Below are positions 1 through 11,707 of a DNA stretch of 64,000 nucleotides, piece after piece. The DNA lies in assembly GCA_033398695.1 (NCBI GenBank), contig CM065802.1:150956096-151020095 (forward strand). Reading direction: 5' to 3'. A model generated the notes under the pieces. The model did not search any database. It saw nothing but the letters and a program-made list of their open reading frames with translations, and was not told the DNA's origin. The DNA comes from Orobanche coerulescens (Eukaryota; Streptophyta; Magnoliopsida; Lamiales; Orobanchaceae). Made by a program: the position numbers and the translations under genes. How positions within the stretch are numbered: the stretch's first letter is position 1; every line of letters starts with the position of its first letter.

Positions 1-61
1 AGACCCACGAATACAGTATTAATCCGAAGATTGCTGTATGAAATTGAATCCCGTATGTACC

Positions 62-76
62 TTTTAAGGGGGAACG
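62..76 (+). promoter_or_regulatory. Polypurine-tract-like repeat, element A
   Basis: A purine run (TTTTAAGGGGGAACG) is followed by CTGTA, matching the runs at 7325, 7453 and 7533 downstream of the Copia pol remnant. It is probably one of the iterated upstream polypurine tracts of Sireviruses. Confidence 0.5.
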
Positions 77-596
77 CTGTATTTTCGCCGATACAGCACA
101 TACTGTGGGAAATCAATTAATAATATAATAATATATTATTCCTTTTAAAACAAATTTTTAGTCCACGTGCCCTGTCATTATATCAAACATTTTTGCAATA
201 AATGGTTTGCATGACATCTGGACTATTTTCTATCAAACACCGCGACTTTTCAATTATTTTATAATTTCACACCGCCGTTTCGGGCTATAAAGGAAGAATA
301 AACGTCAAATGTGGGACCCACTATAATTTCAAAATCAGATGGATAAGATGTACCTATTATGCTCAGTCCATCCTGTTCGTTCATTTTAAAACGATGGTTC
401 CCATCCCTTAAATCTGACGGTTCACTGTCTGCAAAAACCCTACAACTTCAACTGCCCACAAATATTTAAGGACTGTATCGTGCTCCCTTCGACTTTTTAC
501 GCTTACTGCAAAATTAAACTGTCTTAGAGCATACAGCCTATATTGCTTTTTGCAAATTTTCTGAACTTATTCTCTGTAACCCCTATCTCCCTAACA

Positions 597-3500
597 ATGG
601 AATCATCTCAAACTTCTACTCAATCGATGAAAAAGAGGGAAAACATAATCGACGGGCGTCTGTTCGTTCGATATATCATCATGGAATGTTTCAAATCTGA
701 GGGTGAAGACCTCAATAGAATGGAGTGTGTCGTCTCCAGGATTAAGCAGCAAGGCTTATATCGTTGAGGAATTTTATCTCGATGCATCTATGAAGTTATT
801 TTCTTTGAAGAAAGGAGACGATGTTTGTGACATCACTGCCACAGTCCGTGGAATCCAAATCTGCATTGACCACTCTCTTCTTGGAACTCTTTTTAGGCTA
901 CCGTCTGATGGCCTGAAGATGGAAGAGCTTGAGACCTTCGGGTCACAGGATCTTCTGGCTACTTATTGGGGATTGTTTACTGGCAATGCCTCGGACAGGA
1001 ACGTGCATCCTTCTTGCCATAAGAAGCGTTTCTATTTACCTTATGTTTATTTGCATGATTTTTGCTACCATGTTGTTGAAAGCAGGACCGGTACATTCGA
1101 GATGTGCACTAACTTGCGGTTCAGAATGATGGTCGCCATTATGTCCGACGAAAAAGTCAACTGGTGCCAAGTTATTCTGAATAGGTTGCATGAAGAAGTT
1201 TCGAAGCCTGTCTCTCATAAGCAATCGTGTGGGCTTTTTCTGAATTCTCTTCTCATGAAAGTTGGCGTGCCACAGTCTCGTGATGCTAAGAAAATCAGCT
1301 CGGGGAAGTTTATTGGTGGGAGGAAGCCCACAGTTTTCAACAAGGATAGTCTTCAAGCCAACCGACCCCATGTCAACTACATGCCGAACTCTGATAATCC
1401 AAGGGATATCACAGGAAGGATTGCTGATGAAGAAAAATCCCACAAGAAAAGGAAAAGGAGCGTGTCTGACAGTGCGTCACCGCTCACATGAAAGAAGCTG
1501 AAGAAAGCTTCAAAATCAAAATCAAAGGTCACAGTGACTCAATCGGTCACTCCCATCGATGACGTTGCGGCGCAACCCGCAAAGCAACACCCATAGGGCG
1601 AAACCCCTTCGGAAGATATAGTTGCTGCACACGGTGCAGATCCCGATCCTATGGCGGCTATGACTAATGATCAACTGCTTGCCAAGATTGAAGGAACTGG
1701 TGAATCGGATGCATTCACTGAGCTGAAAACCGCATCTCCTATACGGGATACCACACCCGTACAGGACCCATCTCCCATCAGGGTTCCAACCCCTGTTCGG
1801 GATCCATCTCCAACATAGGATCCCATACCTGTCGAGGACCCAATGCCGACAGTAAACCCAAGTGCTGTTCGGAGTCCCTCCCCCACGGTACTCATCAATG
1901 ACACCATGTTTCAATTGCAAGTTGAGCATGCTTTTGAATGCTTCGCTCAGTGGAAGTTATATAGAGTTGCACCATATGACACATTGTACCATTGGAGCGA
2001 ATGGAAGGACGAAGAAGCCTTCATTTTGGAAGTCACATACTGTCAGGACATCCACTTGTTACTTTAATGGGACAACAAGTTCTACCATGGGCTTATTTCT
2101 AGCAGTATTATGACAAAGGAGAAGGCCCGACTCAAGGGCAAATAAAAATCCACTAACTCAGCTCCACAAAATCCAAAATCTGATCATGACTCAGATGTCG
2201 ACGACGACGCCTTCCAGGCAGGTCTGAGAATGAGCCTTGAGGAAGCTCAAGCCTAGGAATTCTCAAGAATATCCGATCAACAGGGTCAAGGGACATCTAA
2301 CCAACAGCAATATCCTCTCCATCAACAAGAAGCTGCACAAGAACAAGAGGCATCGATCCCTCCTGTCACCGAAGTGCAAACAGCTTCTCAACAGGCACCC
2401 GAGCCTATCACCACCCAACTTGACGACGAGACCCGCACCATCCCGCAAGAGGAATCAGTCCCTCTGCCGGAGCAGGTGGACGCTAAGAGACAGTAGGAGG
2501 AATCAGTCCCTCTTGTACATATGTCTACCACATCCATTCCGGAACAGGAAGATTCAGTCCCCCTTTCTCCCACTCCAACATCTGATGCCGCATCTTCACC
2601 TATTTTGGAATCCAACAATGGTCTCTTACCTGAGGATATCCAACTCAAGTCACGCTCCCATGTGGTTTTGAGACAGCTGAATGGAGCTGAAGTCTTTGCC
2701 AAGCCCGACTCTCCCAGGTTTATTTAAAAGAACGAGCAACTGCATGCTTTAGGCCGTCAAACCGTCTTCCTATAGGACACTGTTAATGCCCTGAATGCTG
2801 TTGAAAAAGAAATTGATATCTGCCATTGAAGAAATGATCGGTGTCAGGCACGAAGTGTCAAAAGTGGAGGAAGCCTTCCGTATCTTGTCCACCATCTTCA
2901 AACAGGCACTCAACCTATGTCAACAGCGACAGGAGCAGATCCTGAAAGAAGAACAGGCCAAGATTCGTATTTCTGAAGCCAAGACTGCATCAACCCTTGT
3001 TGAGACAGGATCCCACCTTCAAGGCCACGACAAAAAGATTGATGACATGTCACTAGTGCTCAAATCACTAGTTGAAAGAATGACAAGTTTTGAGACTAAA
3101 CAGGATGACGCACTGAAAATCCTGGAACGCCTAGATGAGAAGGTCTCTTACCTTGATGAGTCCAAAAAGGGTGAAGAGTCTAGGTAAGGTGCAAAGATAT
3201 TAAGGCTTGAGCAAGAAAAGGAGATAGAACTGCATTTGAAGGCAGCATTACTGCTGCAATATCTCGATTATCATCTCCTACTTACACTGTTAGGATATAG
3301 AGAGCTCGACCGGAATTTCACGACCTTAAATTTCCTTGGAAAAACCTTGTGCAGAAGCCGCAAATAATAAACCTACCGACCAACCGACAGCCAACAGCCG
3401 ACGAGATAAAATATTGGAGGAAGAATGAAATGTTAAGATACTTTGTTGTTCTTATCAGGGAATCCTCCATATTCAACAGTTATAAGACGCTGCAGGAAGC

Positions 3501-3740
3501 TGCCGAGGAATTCAAAAATAGGTTGGATGAAGGAACGCTCCCCCTACAGCAAAAGATGAAATCCAAACACAGGCAAGGAGATCTGGTTACCCACTCGGAA
3601 GATTGGTCCTTGTTTTTGATAAATCAGCTGAAGGAAGAGCTATCTACTTAAATCGAAATAGGGATGCCTTGCATAAATGGTGGAAGGGAACCAAAGATGA
3701 TCCAAATAGGCCTTGGAGACATGCTGACTATAGGAGTTAG
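597..3740 (+). pseudogene. Sirevirus 3' accessory ORF, copy A (broken)
   Basis: This is the relic of a long protein encoded between pol and the 3' LTR; its function is unknown. ATG 597 is chosen because the protein then aligns with copy B (8017). Domains in order: a globular N-terminal part of about 220 residues (the first 60 residues, a deletion of some 35 bp near 765, then an open stretch to 1491 with motifs such as LPSDGLKMEEL and FRMMVAIMS); a Pro/Arg-rich repeat segment (about 1735-1880); an acidic segment with a UIM-like helix (about 2185-2245); a Gln-rich part with repeated EESVP; a coiled coil (about 2800-3185); and a C-terminal segment ending PWRHADYRS at 3738. Stops include TAG at 2254 and 2494, where Gln is expected. 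The N-terminal part resembles, from memory, the 'putative plant transposon protein' domain common in asterid retroelements. I could not search for it. Confidence 0.6.
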
Positions 3741-4219
3741 CCTATAGGATCCTATTCTCTATCTTTTCTTTAAATATTGTAATCCTTGCTCATTATCAAT
3801 AAAATATATTTTTGTCTTGAAAGATTACAACTCGTAATCTACTGTGTCACTGTGTGATTACGAAATGAGTTTATTTGCTGCAATAAACAAGTATGAAAAC
3901 TTGTTAAGAATAAAAGATATAAGAACTTGTCTGTGAATAGTTCATAGGTTAAGTTGTATTCAACTAAATTACACTATAATATGGTGCCTGTGCGCCAATC
4001 ACAAGTTTAAGCTGTAATACTCTTTCCTGTCATATTTGAACTCACCTACGAGCAGTTCATAGTATTAGACTAATTGCTGAAGCCAGAACATTAGACAGAA
4101 GACCAAGAAGACTGCCCTCTTGTAAGATGTTTCAAAAAGGTTTCGACATCAAGGTTTTGGCATCATCAAGAGGATTTGGCAAATATCATAGTTGCTTCAA
4201 ATTAGATGTGGAAATTATC
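3741..4219 (+). other. 3' untranslated stretch between accessory ORF A and LTR
   Basis: No ORF is conserved here. A plant poly(A)-type signal AATAAA lies at 3798-3803, and the equivalent sits at about 11335 in copy B. After it come three loosely similar modules of about 60 nt (near 3920, 3985 and 4040), each with a CTGTG/CTACG core and an AGTTCATAG or AAGTTGTA-like tail. They are also present in copy B. Confidence 0.45.
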
Positions 4220-4233
4220 AAAAAGGGTGAAAT
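4220..4233 (+). promoter_or_regulatory. Polypurine tract adjoining LTR A
   Basis: AAAAAGGGTGAAAT directly abuts an LTR beginning TGTTGG. The matching site in copy B (11694-11707) is AAAAAAGGGGAAAT before TGTTAGG. In retrotransposons this is the plus-strand DNA primer site. Confidence 0.65.
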
Positions 4234-5428
4234 TGTTGGTATAACCCTGTTCGATGTTTTGATAAACTGCCAACAGCAAGCCTTCGAGTTGCCATCATAC
4301 AACAACAGAGTCATAGTGCCAAGTATGGAAGTTGTCCTTTCATACAGCAACATTCCATACAGCAGCAGCTTCAATATAGCCTATAGTATTATGTTGAATA
4401 CAGCAAGCAAAGCTGTAAGTATTAATATCTTCAATACTTATCCAAACAGGACTTAAGACTGTTAGGACAGAATCTTCTTCATTCGCGAAAGTCAAGTCCT
4501 GTTTGAAAAGAAGTATTTTAATACTGAAAGGATAAATTATTTAAATACTAAATCCGACAGAGATCTTCAGATAGAGCAAAATCCAGATCTTGGTCTATAT
4601 AAGTCAACCATCCAGTTGGAATAGACTTTTGCTCAACGGATCATTCTCAACGGATCTATTCCAAAAGCTATATATACCCCGAAGTTTGACGTTCAAAATA
4701 CACAAACAGATATAGACAAACACACAATCATACATCTATGAAGAACATTCAAACTGAGCAAACTGAGATATACTGAGATTCCACGAGATCGTCTAAAAAA
4801 CAGTATATCAAGAGCAATAATATTTCTTCAAGCATACTGCCAATCCTAAGAGAAGAAATATACAAATGCTCATCCTTGAACAACACATCACCAGCTCAAA
4901 GCTCAAGAAAGTCAAGATGTTGTTCAACTAACATTCTTACATTGAAGAAAACCATCAGCCCTGTGTGGATTGAGAAAGCCTTGCTTTTCTTGAACTACGT
5001 GTGACGAATCTGCATTGTAGTGACGACGCTTCAGAACTGTGTGTGAAGAAGCTAGTCAAGCATTACCTTTGACTAATCTGAGTGAGCAGTTGAAAGCTAC
5101 AATCTTTGTATCAATCTTTGTGAACGATACATTGATAGGTTTGATTATAGACACGTAGTTGTGTACGTAGTGTTTATAATAAACTTTTTACTCCCGTGTG
5201 GAGGACCAGTGGACGTAGAGGGGTTTACCTTGAACCACTTTAATTACTGTGTTAATTACCGTATGCATTTACTATTTTCATAACTGTGATTATTTTTAGT
5301 ATACAGAGTTGCTGTATTTACAGCAACTTACTATTTCAAGACTTCCGCTACGCACTCCAATTTAAAAATCGTACAGCTTGTTGCTCAAATACTTTCCAAG
5401 CTATATCGTGTATACTTATTGGCCAACA
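4234..5428 (+). repeat. Copia LTR A
   Basis: The LTR begins TGTTGG after the polypurine tract and is taken to end at GGCCAACA, the last point where it aligns with LTR B (11708-12993). It holds the shared blocks GTGTGGAGGACCAGTGGACG (about 5193) and TACAGCAACT (about 5317). It is strongly diverged from LTR B, so the pair is old. Coding sequence of pol begins immediately after the end, with no primer-binding site or gag. Confidence 0.65.
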
Positions 5429-7286
5429 CTACACGAGTAGAAGACATAACCCATAATATTCGAACACTTTCCATTGATGATCCTCAAACTCTAATAGAGC
5501 CTATCGTGGACTTAGAAATAAATCCAGTCACTGTAAGATCAGAAGTAGTCGAAGCTGATGCTGTACAAGATGAATCCGAGACTCAAGCACCACAAGATAC
5601 AGCACGGGACGCTGAATTAGAACCTGATAGGAGATAGATGAAAGATCACCCACAAGAGTTGATTATAGGAGATATCGATGCTGGTGTAACCACCCGTAGA
5701 ATAATACAGAGTACACAAGAAACTGTCTCAAGACGATCTTAGGAGACTTGCTATATGCACTATAGCTATATTCTTACCCAAATACGAACCTGTTTCGACC
5801 AATGAAACTCTGAATAATTCACATTGGATCACTTCTATGGAAGAAGAGCTAAATGGTTTTCAAAGAAACAATGTATGGTATCCAGTACCCAGACCATATC
5901 ATCAAGCTGTAATTGGAATACATTGGGTATTTAGAAACAAAAAGGATGATAATGGACTTCTCATATAGTCGCACATTGCTGCATACAGGAAAAAGGTATA
6001 GACTACGATGAGACGTTTGCCCCTGTAGCCAGACTAGAAGCCATTAGGATATTTCTAGCATTTGTCGCCCACAAGAGCTTTATAGTATATCAAATTGACA
6101 TTTAGAGTGCATTCCTAAATGGAGATCTCGCCGAAGAAGTCTATGTTGAACAACCACCAGGGTCTGTCAACACTGAAGGCGAAGACCTAGTATACAGGCT
6201 ACAAAAAGCTCTGTATAGACTTAAGTAGGCACCTAGAGCTTGGTATGAAACCCTGTCCCTATACCTAATCAGCAATGGATTTGAGAAAGGTGCAGAGGAC
6301 AAGACCCGCGTTAAGATATAGGAAGGTGTCGATCTTTTAATGGTGCAAATATATGTCGATGATATTATATTTGGTTCAACTAACCTTGTTTTATGTCAAA
6401 GTTCTATCATCTCATGCAGAGTAAAATTGAAATGAGTATGATGGGAGAACTTAGTTATTTTCTAAGATTATAGGTTAAGCAATTGCCTACAAGAATATTC
6501 ATCAACCAGGAAAAGTACTGCAAGGAGCTGCTCAACAAATTTGGGATGAACAACTCCAAATCCTCATCCACCCCCATGAGCACTTCCACGCATATTAATG
6601 ATGACGAAGCTGGAAAGCCGGTTGATCAATCATTCTATAGGAAGCTTATAGGCTCACTCATGTACCTAAAAGCTAGCAGGCTCGAAATCCAGTTTGTTGT
6701 AGGAGTGTGTGCTCGGTATCAGGTAACACCTAATGAGTCACACTTTACCATAGCCAAAGAATTCTTAAGTACGTAAAAGGAATAATTGATGTAGGATTGT
6801 GGTATCCTAAGGAAAGGAGGATCCGATTTGGTAGGCTCTAGCAACTCGGATCTCGAAGGCTATAAGTTGGATAGGAAGAGTACAAGTGGTACTTGTCACT
6901 TTCTTGGACCTAGACTTGTGTCATGGTTCGGTAAGAAGCAATTGGTCAACTTGCTTTCTACAATCGAGTCGGAATATTATGTCGCTGGAAGTTGCTGTAT
7001 GCAGATCATCTGGATGCTATAGTAGTTACAAGATTATGGAATCAGTTCCGGAGAGACGCCAATCATGTGCGATAGCACGAGTGCAATTACAATCATGCAC
7101 AACCCTATATTGCACTTGCGAACTAAGCATATTGATATGAAGCATCATTTCATCAGGAATTATGTTGAGAATAAAGATGTTCAGATCGAGAAGATTCATA
7201 CAGACATTCAGTTGGCCGACATCTTTACAAAACCTCTCAGCATAACCAGATTTTGCATGCTTCACCGAGAATTGGGAATGTTATAG
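5429..7286 (+). pseudogene. Copia pol remnant: linker, reverse transcriptase, RNase H
   Basis: This is a degenerate C-terminal half of Copia pol. Recognisable in order: the integrase-RT linker ending in a KDHPQE motif (about 5640-5665), RT segments (VARLEAIRIFLAF at about 6025; the catalytic YVDD box intact at 6353-6364), the thumb region (NQEKYCKELL at about 6507), RNase H (LDRKSTSGT at about 6867; ESEYYVAGSCC at about 6967) and the end (ADIFTKPL at about 7217, then ELGML). There are at least three frameshifts. In-frame TAG codons at 6103, 6226, 6319, 6471, 7020 and 7023 all fall where Copia relatives have Gln. The first 200 bp are open only from a TTG, so there is no real start. It is dead. 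Confidence 0.85.
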
Positions 7287-7320
7287 CCTGACTCCCTGAA
7301 GTTTTTACATTTTACTCATT

Positions 7321-7549
7321 AATTGAGGGGGAATGCTGTAAGACCCAAGAATACAGTATCCACTTTGATTAACTGTACTCAGAACCAGTCAGATCTTACT
7401 AGAAGAAAAAGAAGGCATAAAACCTACCTACAGCTGACGTGTGCATTAATTACGGGGGAATACAGTACGATCCATGAATACAGTATTAATCCAAAAATTG
7501 CTGTAAGAATTGAATCATGTATGTACCTTTTTAAGGGGAATGCTTAGGA
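7321..7549 (+). promoter_or_regulatory. Iterated polypurine tracts downstream of Copia pol
   Basis: Three purine runs in 230 bp (7325 GAGGGGGAATG, 7453 CGGGGGAATAC, 7533 AAGGGGAATGC) lie between the pol stop and the accessory ORF, and two of them are followed by TGTA or AGTA. Repeated upstream polypurine tracts are a described Sirevirus trait. Confidence 0.55.
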
Positions 7550-8016
7550 TATCAATAGTATAATAATATTCTATTCATACAAATAATATTTTTAAGTCAA
7601 TGTGCCCTGTTTGGATTTAAAACGTCTTATCCATTAATGGTTATAAAGACACATGAACTTTATTGCCTCAACTACCATGATTTTAAAATTTCAAACTGCC
7701 GTTTCGTGTAATAGGGGAAGATGAACTATCAGGAGTGGGACTGGTCATCATTTTAAAACTGATGGATTAGACGCACAAGTTACTCTGAATCCACCCTGTA
7801 TGTTCTTTCAACGATGATTCCCATCCCTTAAATCTGACCGTTCACTGTTTAACCTAATCTTCCCTACACCCTAAAAAGGACAGTACTTTGCTCCCATAGA
7901 CTCTTTACACTTTCAGTAAATTAAACGAGTCTTAAGCAAATAGTCTACACACTTTCTGCAATTTCTGTGCATTTTCTGTGCAATTCCATGCCACTTCACA
8001 AATCTTCTCTTGAAAA

Positions 8017-11000
8017 ATGTTGACTTCACAGATACCTTCCCTCTCAATGAAGAAGAAGGAGACCATTATTGATGGGTGTATCTTCGCCAGATCTGTGCTG
8101 CTTGAAAGGATTGCATTTGAGGGAGAAGATGACGTAGGCATGGAACTAGTTGTTTCTAGAGTGAAACAACAAAGTCTCTATCGCCTTGGAAGCCACCATG
8201 CTGATTCTTATGATCAGCAGACTGTGGAGGATTTCTACCTGGACGCCTCTTTCAAATATTCAACTAAGAGGAAAGGAGGTGAGATTTCTAACATAATCAG
8301 GATTGTCCAAGGGATTGAGATCCCTTTGAAAAAAGAGCTCTTGGGAAAGATCTATAAGCTGCCGTCTGATGGACTGAAGATGGAGGAGTTGGACATCTTT
8401 GAGTCTGAAAGCCTTCTGTCGGAATACTGGAAGCTGTTCACTGGCGATGAAATGGCTACCAACATCCACCCTTCATGCGACAAGAAGAATTTCACCCTCC
8501 CCTATGTCTACCTGCACGACTTTGGTTGCCAGGTTGTTGAGAACCGGACTGGTGCATTTGAGATGTGCACCAACCCGCGCTTCAGAATGATGGTCGCCAT
8601 CATGTCTGGAGAAAAGGTGAATTGGTGCCAGATAATTTTGAAAAGAATTCATGAAGAGGCTTCAAAGCCATAAACTGCCAAGAAATCATTTGGGCTCATC
8701 CTGAATCATATTTTCACTCGTTGCGATGTGAAGCAATCTGCTGATTCCAAGAAGGCTGGCACTGGAAAGTTCATTGGTGGGATCCGAACCACATCTTCAA
8801 CAAATCACCATTTATTGCTAAGAGGTCCAACCCTCACAACATGCCCATTTCAAGTGACCATAGGGACATCACTTCAAATATCTCGGGCGATGGGAAGAAG
8901 AGGAAGAGAAGCATTACCGATAGCAGTTTGCCTCAAGCTGTCGAGAAGAAGAGAAAAAAGACAAAAAAGTCTTCGAAGGCTGAGCCTACAGTGACTGTTG
9001 TGGTCACTGTAGAAGTCCCATATATTCCTGTCGCTGAGACAATCCCATAGGGCATAACCCCTCTGGAAGAAACAGTTGTCGTTGGTACATCAGATCCTGA
9101 GCCTATGACAGCTATGAAGGATGATTAACTGTTTGCCAAGCTGGAAGGTTCCAGTGAATCGACTGCCCTTTTGGAGCCGAAAGCCGCTACTCCAAACAGG
9201 GCACCTACCCCTGTACGAAGTCCCTCTCCCCACAGGGTACCAACCCCTATTCGAGATCCCGCTCCACAATATGCTCCCATACTTGTTGAGGATCCCAACC
9301 GTTCAATAGATCCACTACTGTACAGAGTCCCTCCCCCATTAATATCATTAATAACACTCTCCTCCAGGTCCAAATAGAGTAAGATTACGAATGATGGAAG
9401 GACTAGAAGGATGAGGAGTTATTCACATTGGAGATCATGGACACCCAAAATGCGAGGTCCTGATCTACTGGGAGGATCACTTTTTCCATGAGCTCATATC
9501 GGATTACTTCACGGCAAAAGAAAAGGCCAGACTAAAAGGGATGTCACAGTCCGGTGACAAATCTCCATCCCTCAGCCACCACTCCGAACCTGATTCAGAC
9601 GATGATGGTGATGCCCTACAGACAGGTCTACAGATCAGCCGAGAAGAGGCCAGGGAAAGGGAAAATGGAAAATTTTCAATCCCAATAGGGCCAGGGGACA
9701 TCTAATAAACCACAGTCACTGCCCCCGCAACATCAAGCAACGCAAGAACAACAACAGGAGGAATCGGTCCCACCTATCATCATTGAAGAGCAAGTTGCTC
9801 CTATATAGGAAGCCCAACCTATACAACAAGAAGATGAAGATGTCGCCTGTGCAATACGCCAAGAGGAATCAATCCCTCTTTCGGAACAGGCAGAAGCTGA
9901 GAGTCGGTAGGAGGATTCAGTCCCTTCTGTAGCTCCGAATACAGAAAATTAACCCAGATGGGTGGAATCAGTCCCTTCTATCTCCCGGACTGACAGAGCT
10001 GCATCCTTCCGAAGCTCCTGCTTCCGATGCCCCTGCATCTCCTATCTCTGTCAGTTTAAAATCCTATTCTGATGATGGTTTTCTACCTGAAGACAGACCA
10101 CGGAGACCCCATCATCACGTGGTTCTTCGACAGCTTGGAGAACCTGAAGACTCGGAGATAGCACGCCCTGGCTCCCTGCGCACCGAAGCCCGCATTGAGC
10201 AACTGCAAGCCATCGGTCGACAAACAGTATTTCTATAGGATGCCGTCAAGGCACTATATGATGTTGGTAAAGAACTCGACTGGATGCGCGAGATTGCACA
10301 GGACTAGCTCCCTAAGCTGAAATCTGCATTTAATGATATGGAAGACGCATTTCCCTTAATGCCAACATCATTATGGCAAGCGTTGAACCACCTCAAACAG
10401 CATCCGGAGCTGGTCCTCAGGCAAGAACAAGATAAGCTCCATGTTGCCGAGGCTAAAACGGTCGCCGCCCTTGAATATACAAGCTCCAAACTAACAGATC
10501 ACGATCACAAGATCGATGATTTGTCTTTAGTGCTTGGGAAGCTGGTTGACAGCGTCAATGATCTCAAGACCCAACAGGCCGAATCTATGAAGCTTCTTCG
10601 GGAAATTCACGGCAAGGTGTCAGATTTTGATGATTCCAAAAAGGGGGAAGAGTCCAGAGAGGCTGCCCGGAAATGGAAAATGAAGAAAGAGAGAGAGAGA
10701 GGCTGCATTGGAAGAGAATGTTGCCACTGCTATCGGACGACTGTCCGGACCCGGGCCTGGTCAAGCTGTAAGAGGATACAGGGTGACTGGTTCTCGACCT
10801 GAGTTCCAAGACCCCAACTACCAATGGAAGAATACTGTGTGTAAGCCTTCTGATATTTTGCTGCCAACAGACCGACAGCCTTCAGCAGAGGATCTGAAGA
10901 ACTTGAAGAAAAACGAACTAATGAGATACTTTTGTACTATCATCAGGGAATCTGCCATCTTCAACAGGTTTCAGACTCTAGAGAATACCGTTAATGAATT

Positions 11001-11231
11001 CTAAAGGCTATTTCCAGAAGGAAAACCCCCCTACAGCTGAAGATGAAATCCAAGCGCCAAAAGGGTGAACGGGTCACCCATCCAGAAGACTGGATCCTTG
11101 CCTATGATCGATCCCACGAAGGATGAATCATCTATAAGGATCGAGGCAATGACTCCTTAATCAACTGGTGGAGTGGAACTGAAAATGATCCCGATCGGAG
11201 GCCTTGGAGGCATTCTGACTATAGGAACTAG
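8017..11231 (+). pseudogene. Sirevirus 3' accessory ORF, copy B (broken)
   Basis: This is the better preserved copy of the protein at 597-3740. An open frame of 218 residues runs from ATG 8017 to a TAA (8671) where Gln is expected. It contains LPSDGLKMEEL, HPSCDKKNF and FRMMVAIMSGEKVNWCQ. The relic continues through a Lys/Arg-rich stretch (NLS-like, about 8895-8975), Pro-rich repeats of the PTPxRDP type (about 9180-9330), an acidic UIM-like helix (about 9600-9660), repeated EESVP blocks, a coiled coil (about 10345-10640), and a conserved tail NNWW-type segment ending PWRHSDYRN at 11229. No transmembrane segment is evident, so it is not obviously an envelope protein despite its env-like position. 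In-frame TAG/TAA sites at Gln positions (9048, 9126, 9907, 10238) recur, and some are shared with copy A. Confidence 0.6.
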
Positions 11232-11707
11232 CCTCTGTTAGTTTTATGCTGTATTTCTTTCTACTATATGCTTGCCGATGCAGTATGTATCTTTGTATTT
11301 TTACCTTTCAAGACTTGTAATTATCTCAATCATCAATAAAATTTGATTTCTTGAAATATTAAAGCTCGTAATCTACTCCTACTGTTTTAACTATATTGAT
11401 TACGAAGCATTATTATACTTCAACAAGTACAAACTTTTTAATTCACAAGCTGTAAGAACTTGTCTGCAAACAATTCACAGATTAAGTTGTATACAATCTA
11501 GATTTCACTCTGTAAGATTGTGCCTACGCACCAATCATAAGTTAAGTTGTAATACACTTAGTTATGTAGGATTTTCATTTTAGAACTTATCTACGAGCAG
11601 TTCAAATTTCTAGACTAAGTTATGAAGATCAGATCATTCGAATAGAAGACTTGAAGACAGCCTCTTTGTATCTAGAGGAAGTTTTGGCATTATAAAAAAG
11701 GGGAAAT
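11232..11707 (+). other. 3' untranslated stretch and polypurine tract before LTR B
   Basis: This is non-coding sequence matching 3741-4233. It carries an AATAAA signal near 11335, the repeated modules with CTACGCACC and CTACGAGCAG cores, and the polypurine tract AAAAAAGGGGAAAT at 11694-11707 directly before the LTR. Confidence 0.55.

Larger units (their letters stand above)
1..5428 (+). mobile_element. Copia (Sirevirus-like) element A, 3' portion
   Basis: The window opens inside the 3' part of an old Copia element. In order it holds a polypurine-like tract, a broken accessory ORF (597-3740), a 3' untranslated stretch, a second polypurine tract and an LTR (4234-5428). The same order recurs at 7321-12993, where it follows a recognisable Copia RT/RNase H. 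That recurrence is the basis for calling this part Copia, since no pol lies in the first 4 kb. An extra ORF between pol and the 3' LTR, together with repeated polypurine tracts, is a known trait of the Sirevirus lineage. The left boundary lies outside the window. Confidence 0.7.

Noticed and set aside
1036..1443. Minus-strand 135-codon frame in accessory ORF A
   Set aside because: Antisense shadow of the conserved plus-strand frame shared with copy B.
1522..1929. Minus-strand 135- and 78-codon frames with Gly-rich repeats
   Set aside because: Reverse complement of the Pro/Arg-rich repeat track; low complexity only.
4127..4456. Plus-strand 109-codon frame
   Set aside because: Spans the polypurine tract and the start of LTR A and is absent from copy B.
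597..11231. Retroviral envelope genes
   Set aside because: Only the position is env-like. No signal peptide, membrane span or cleavage site could be seen in either copy.
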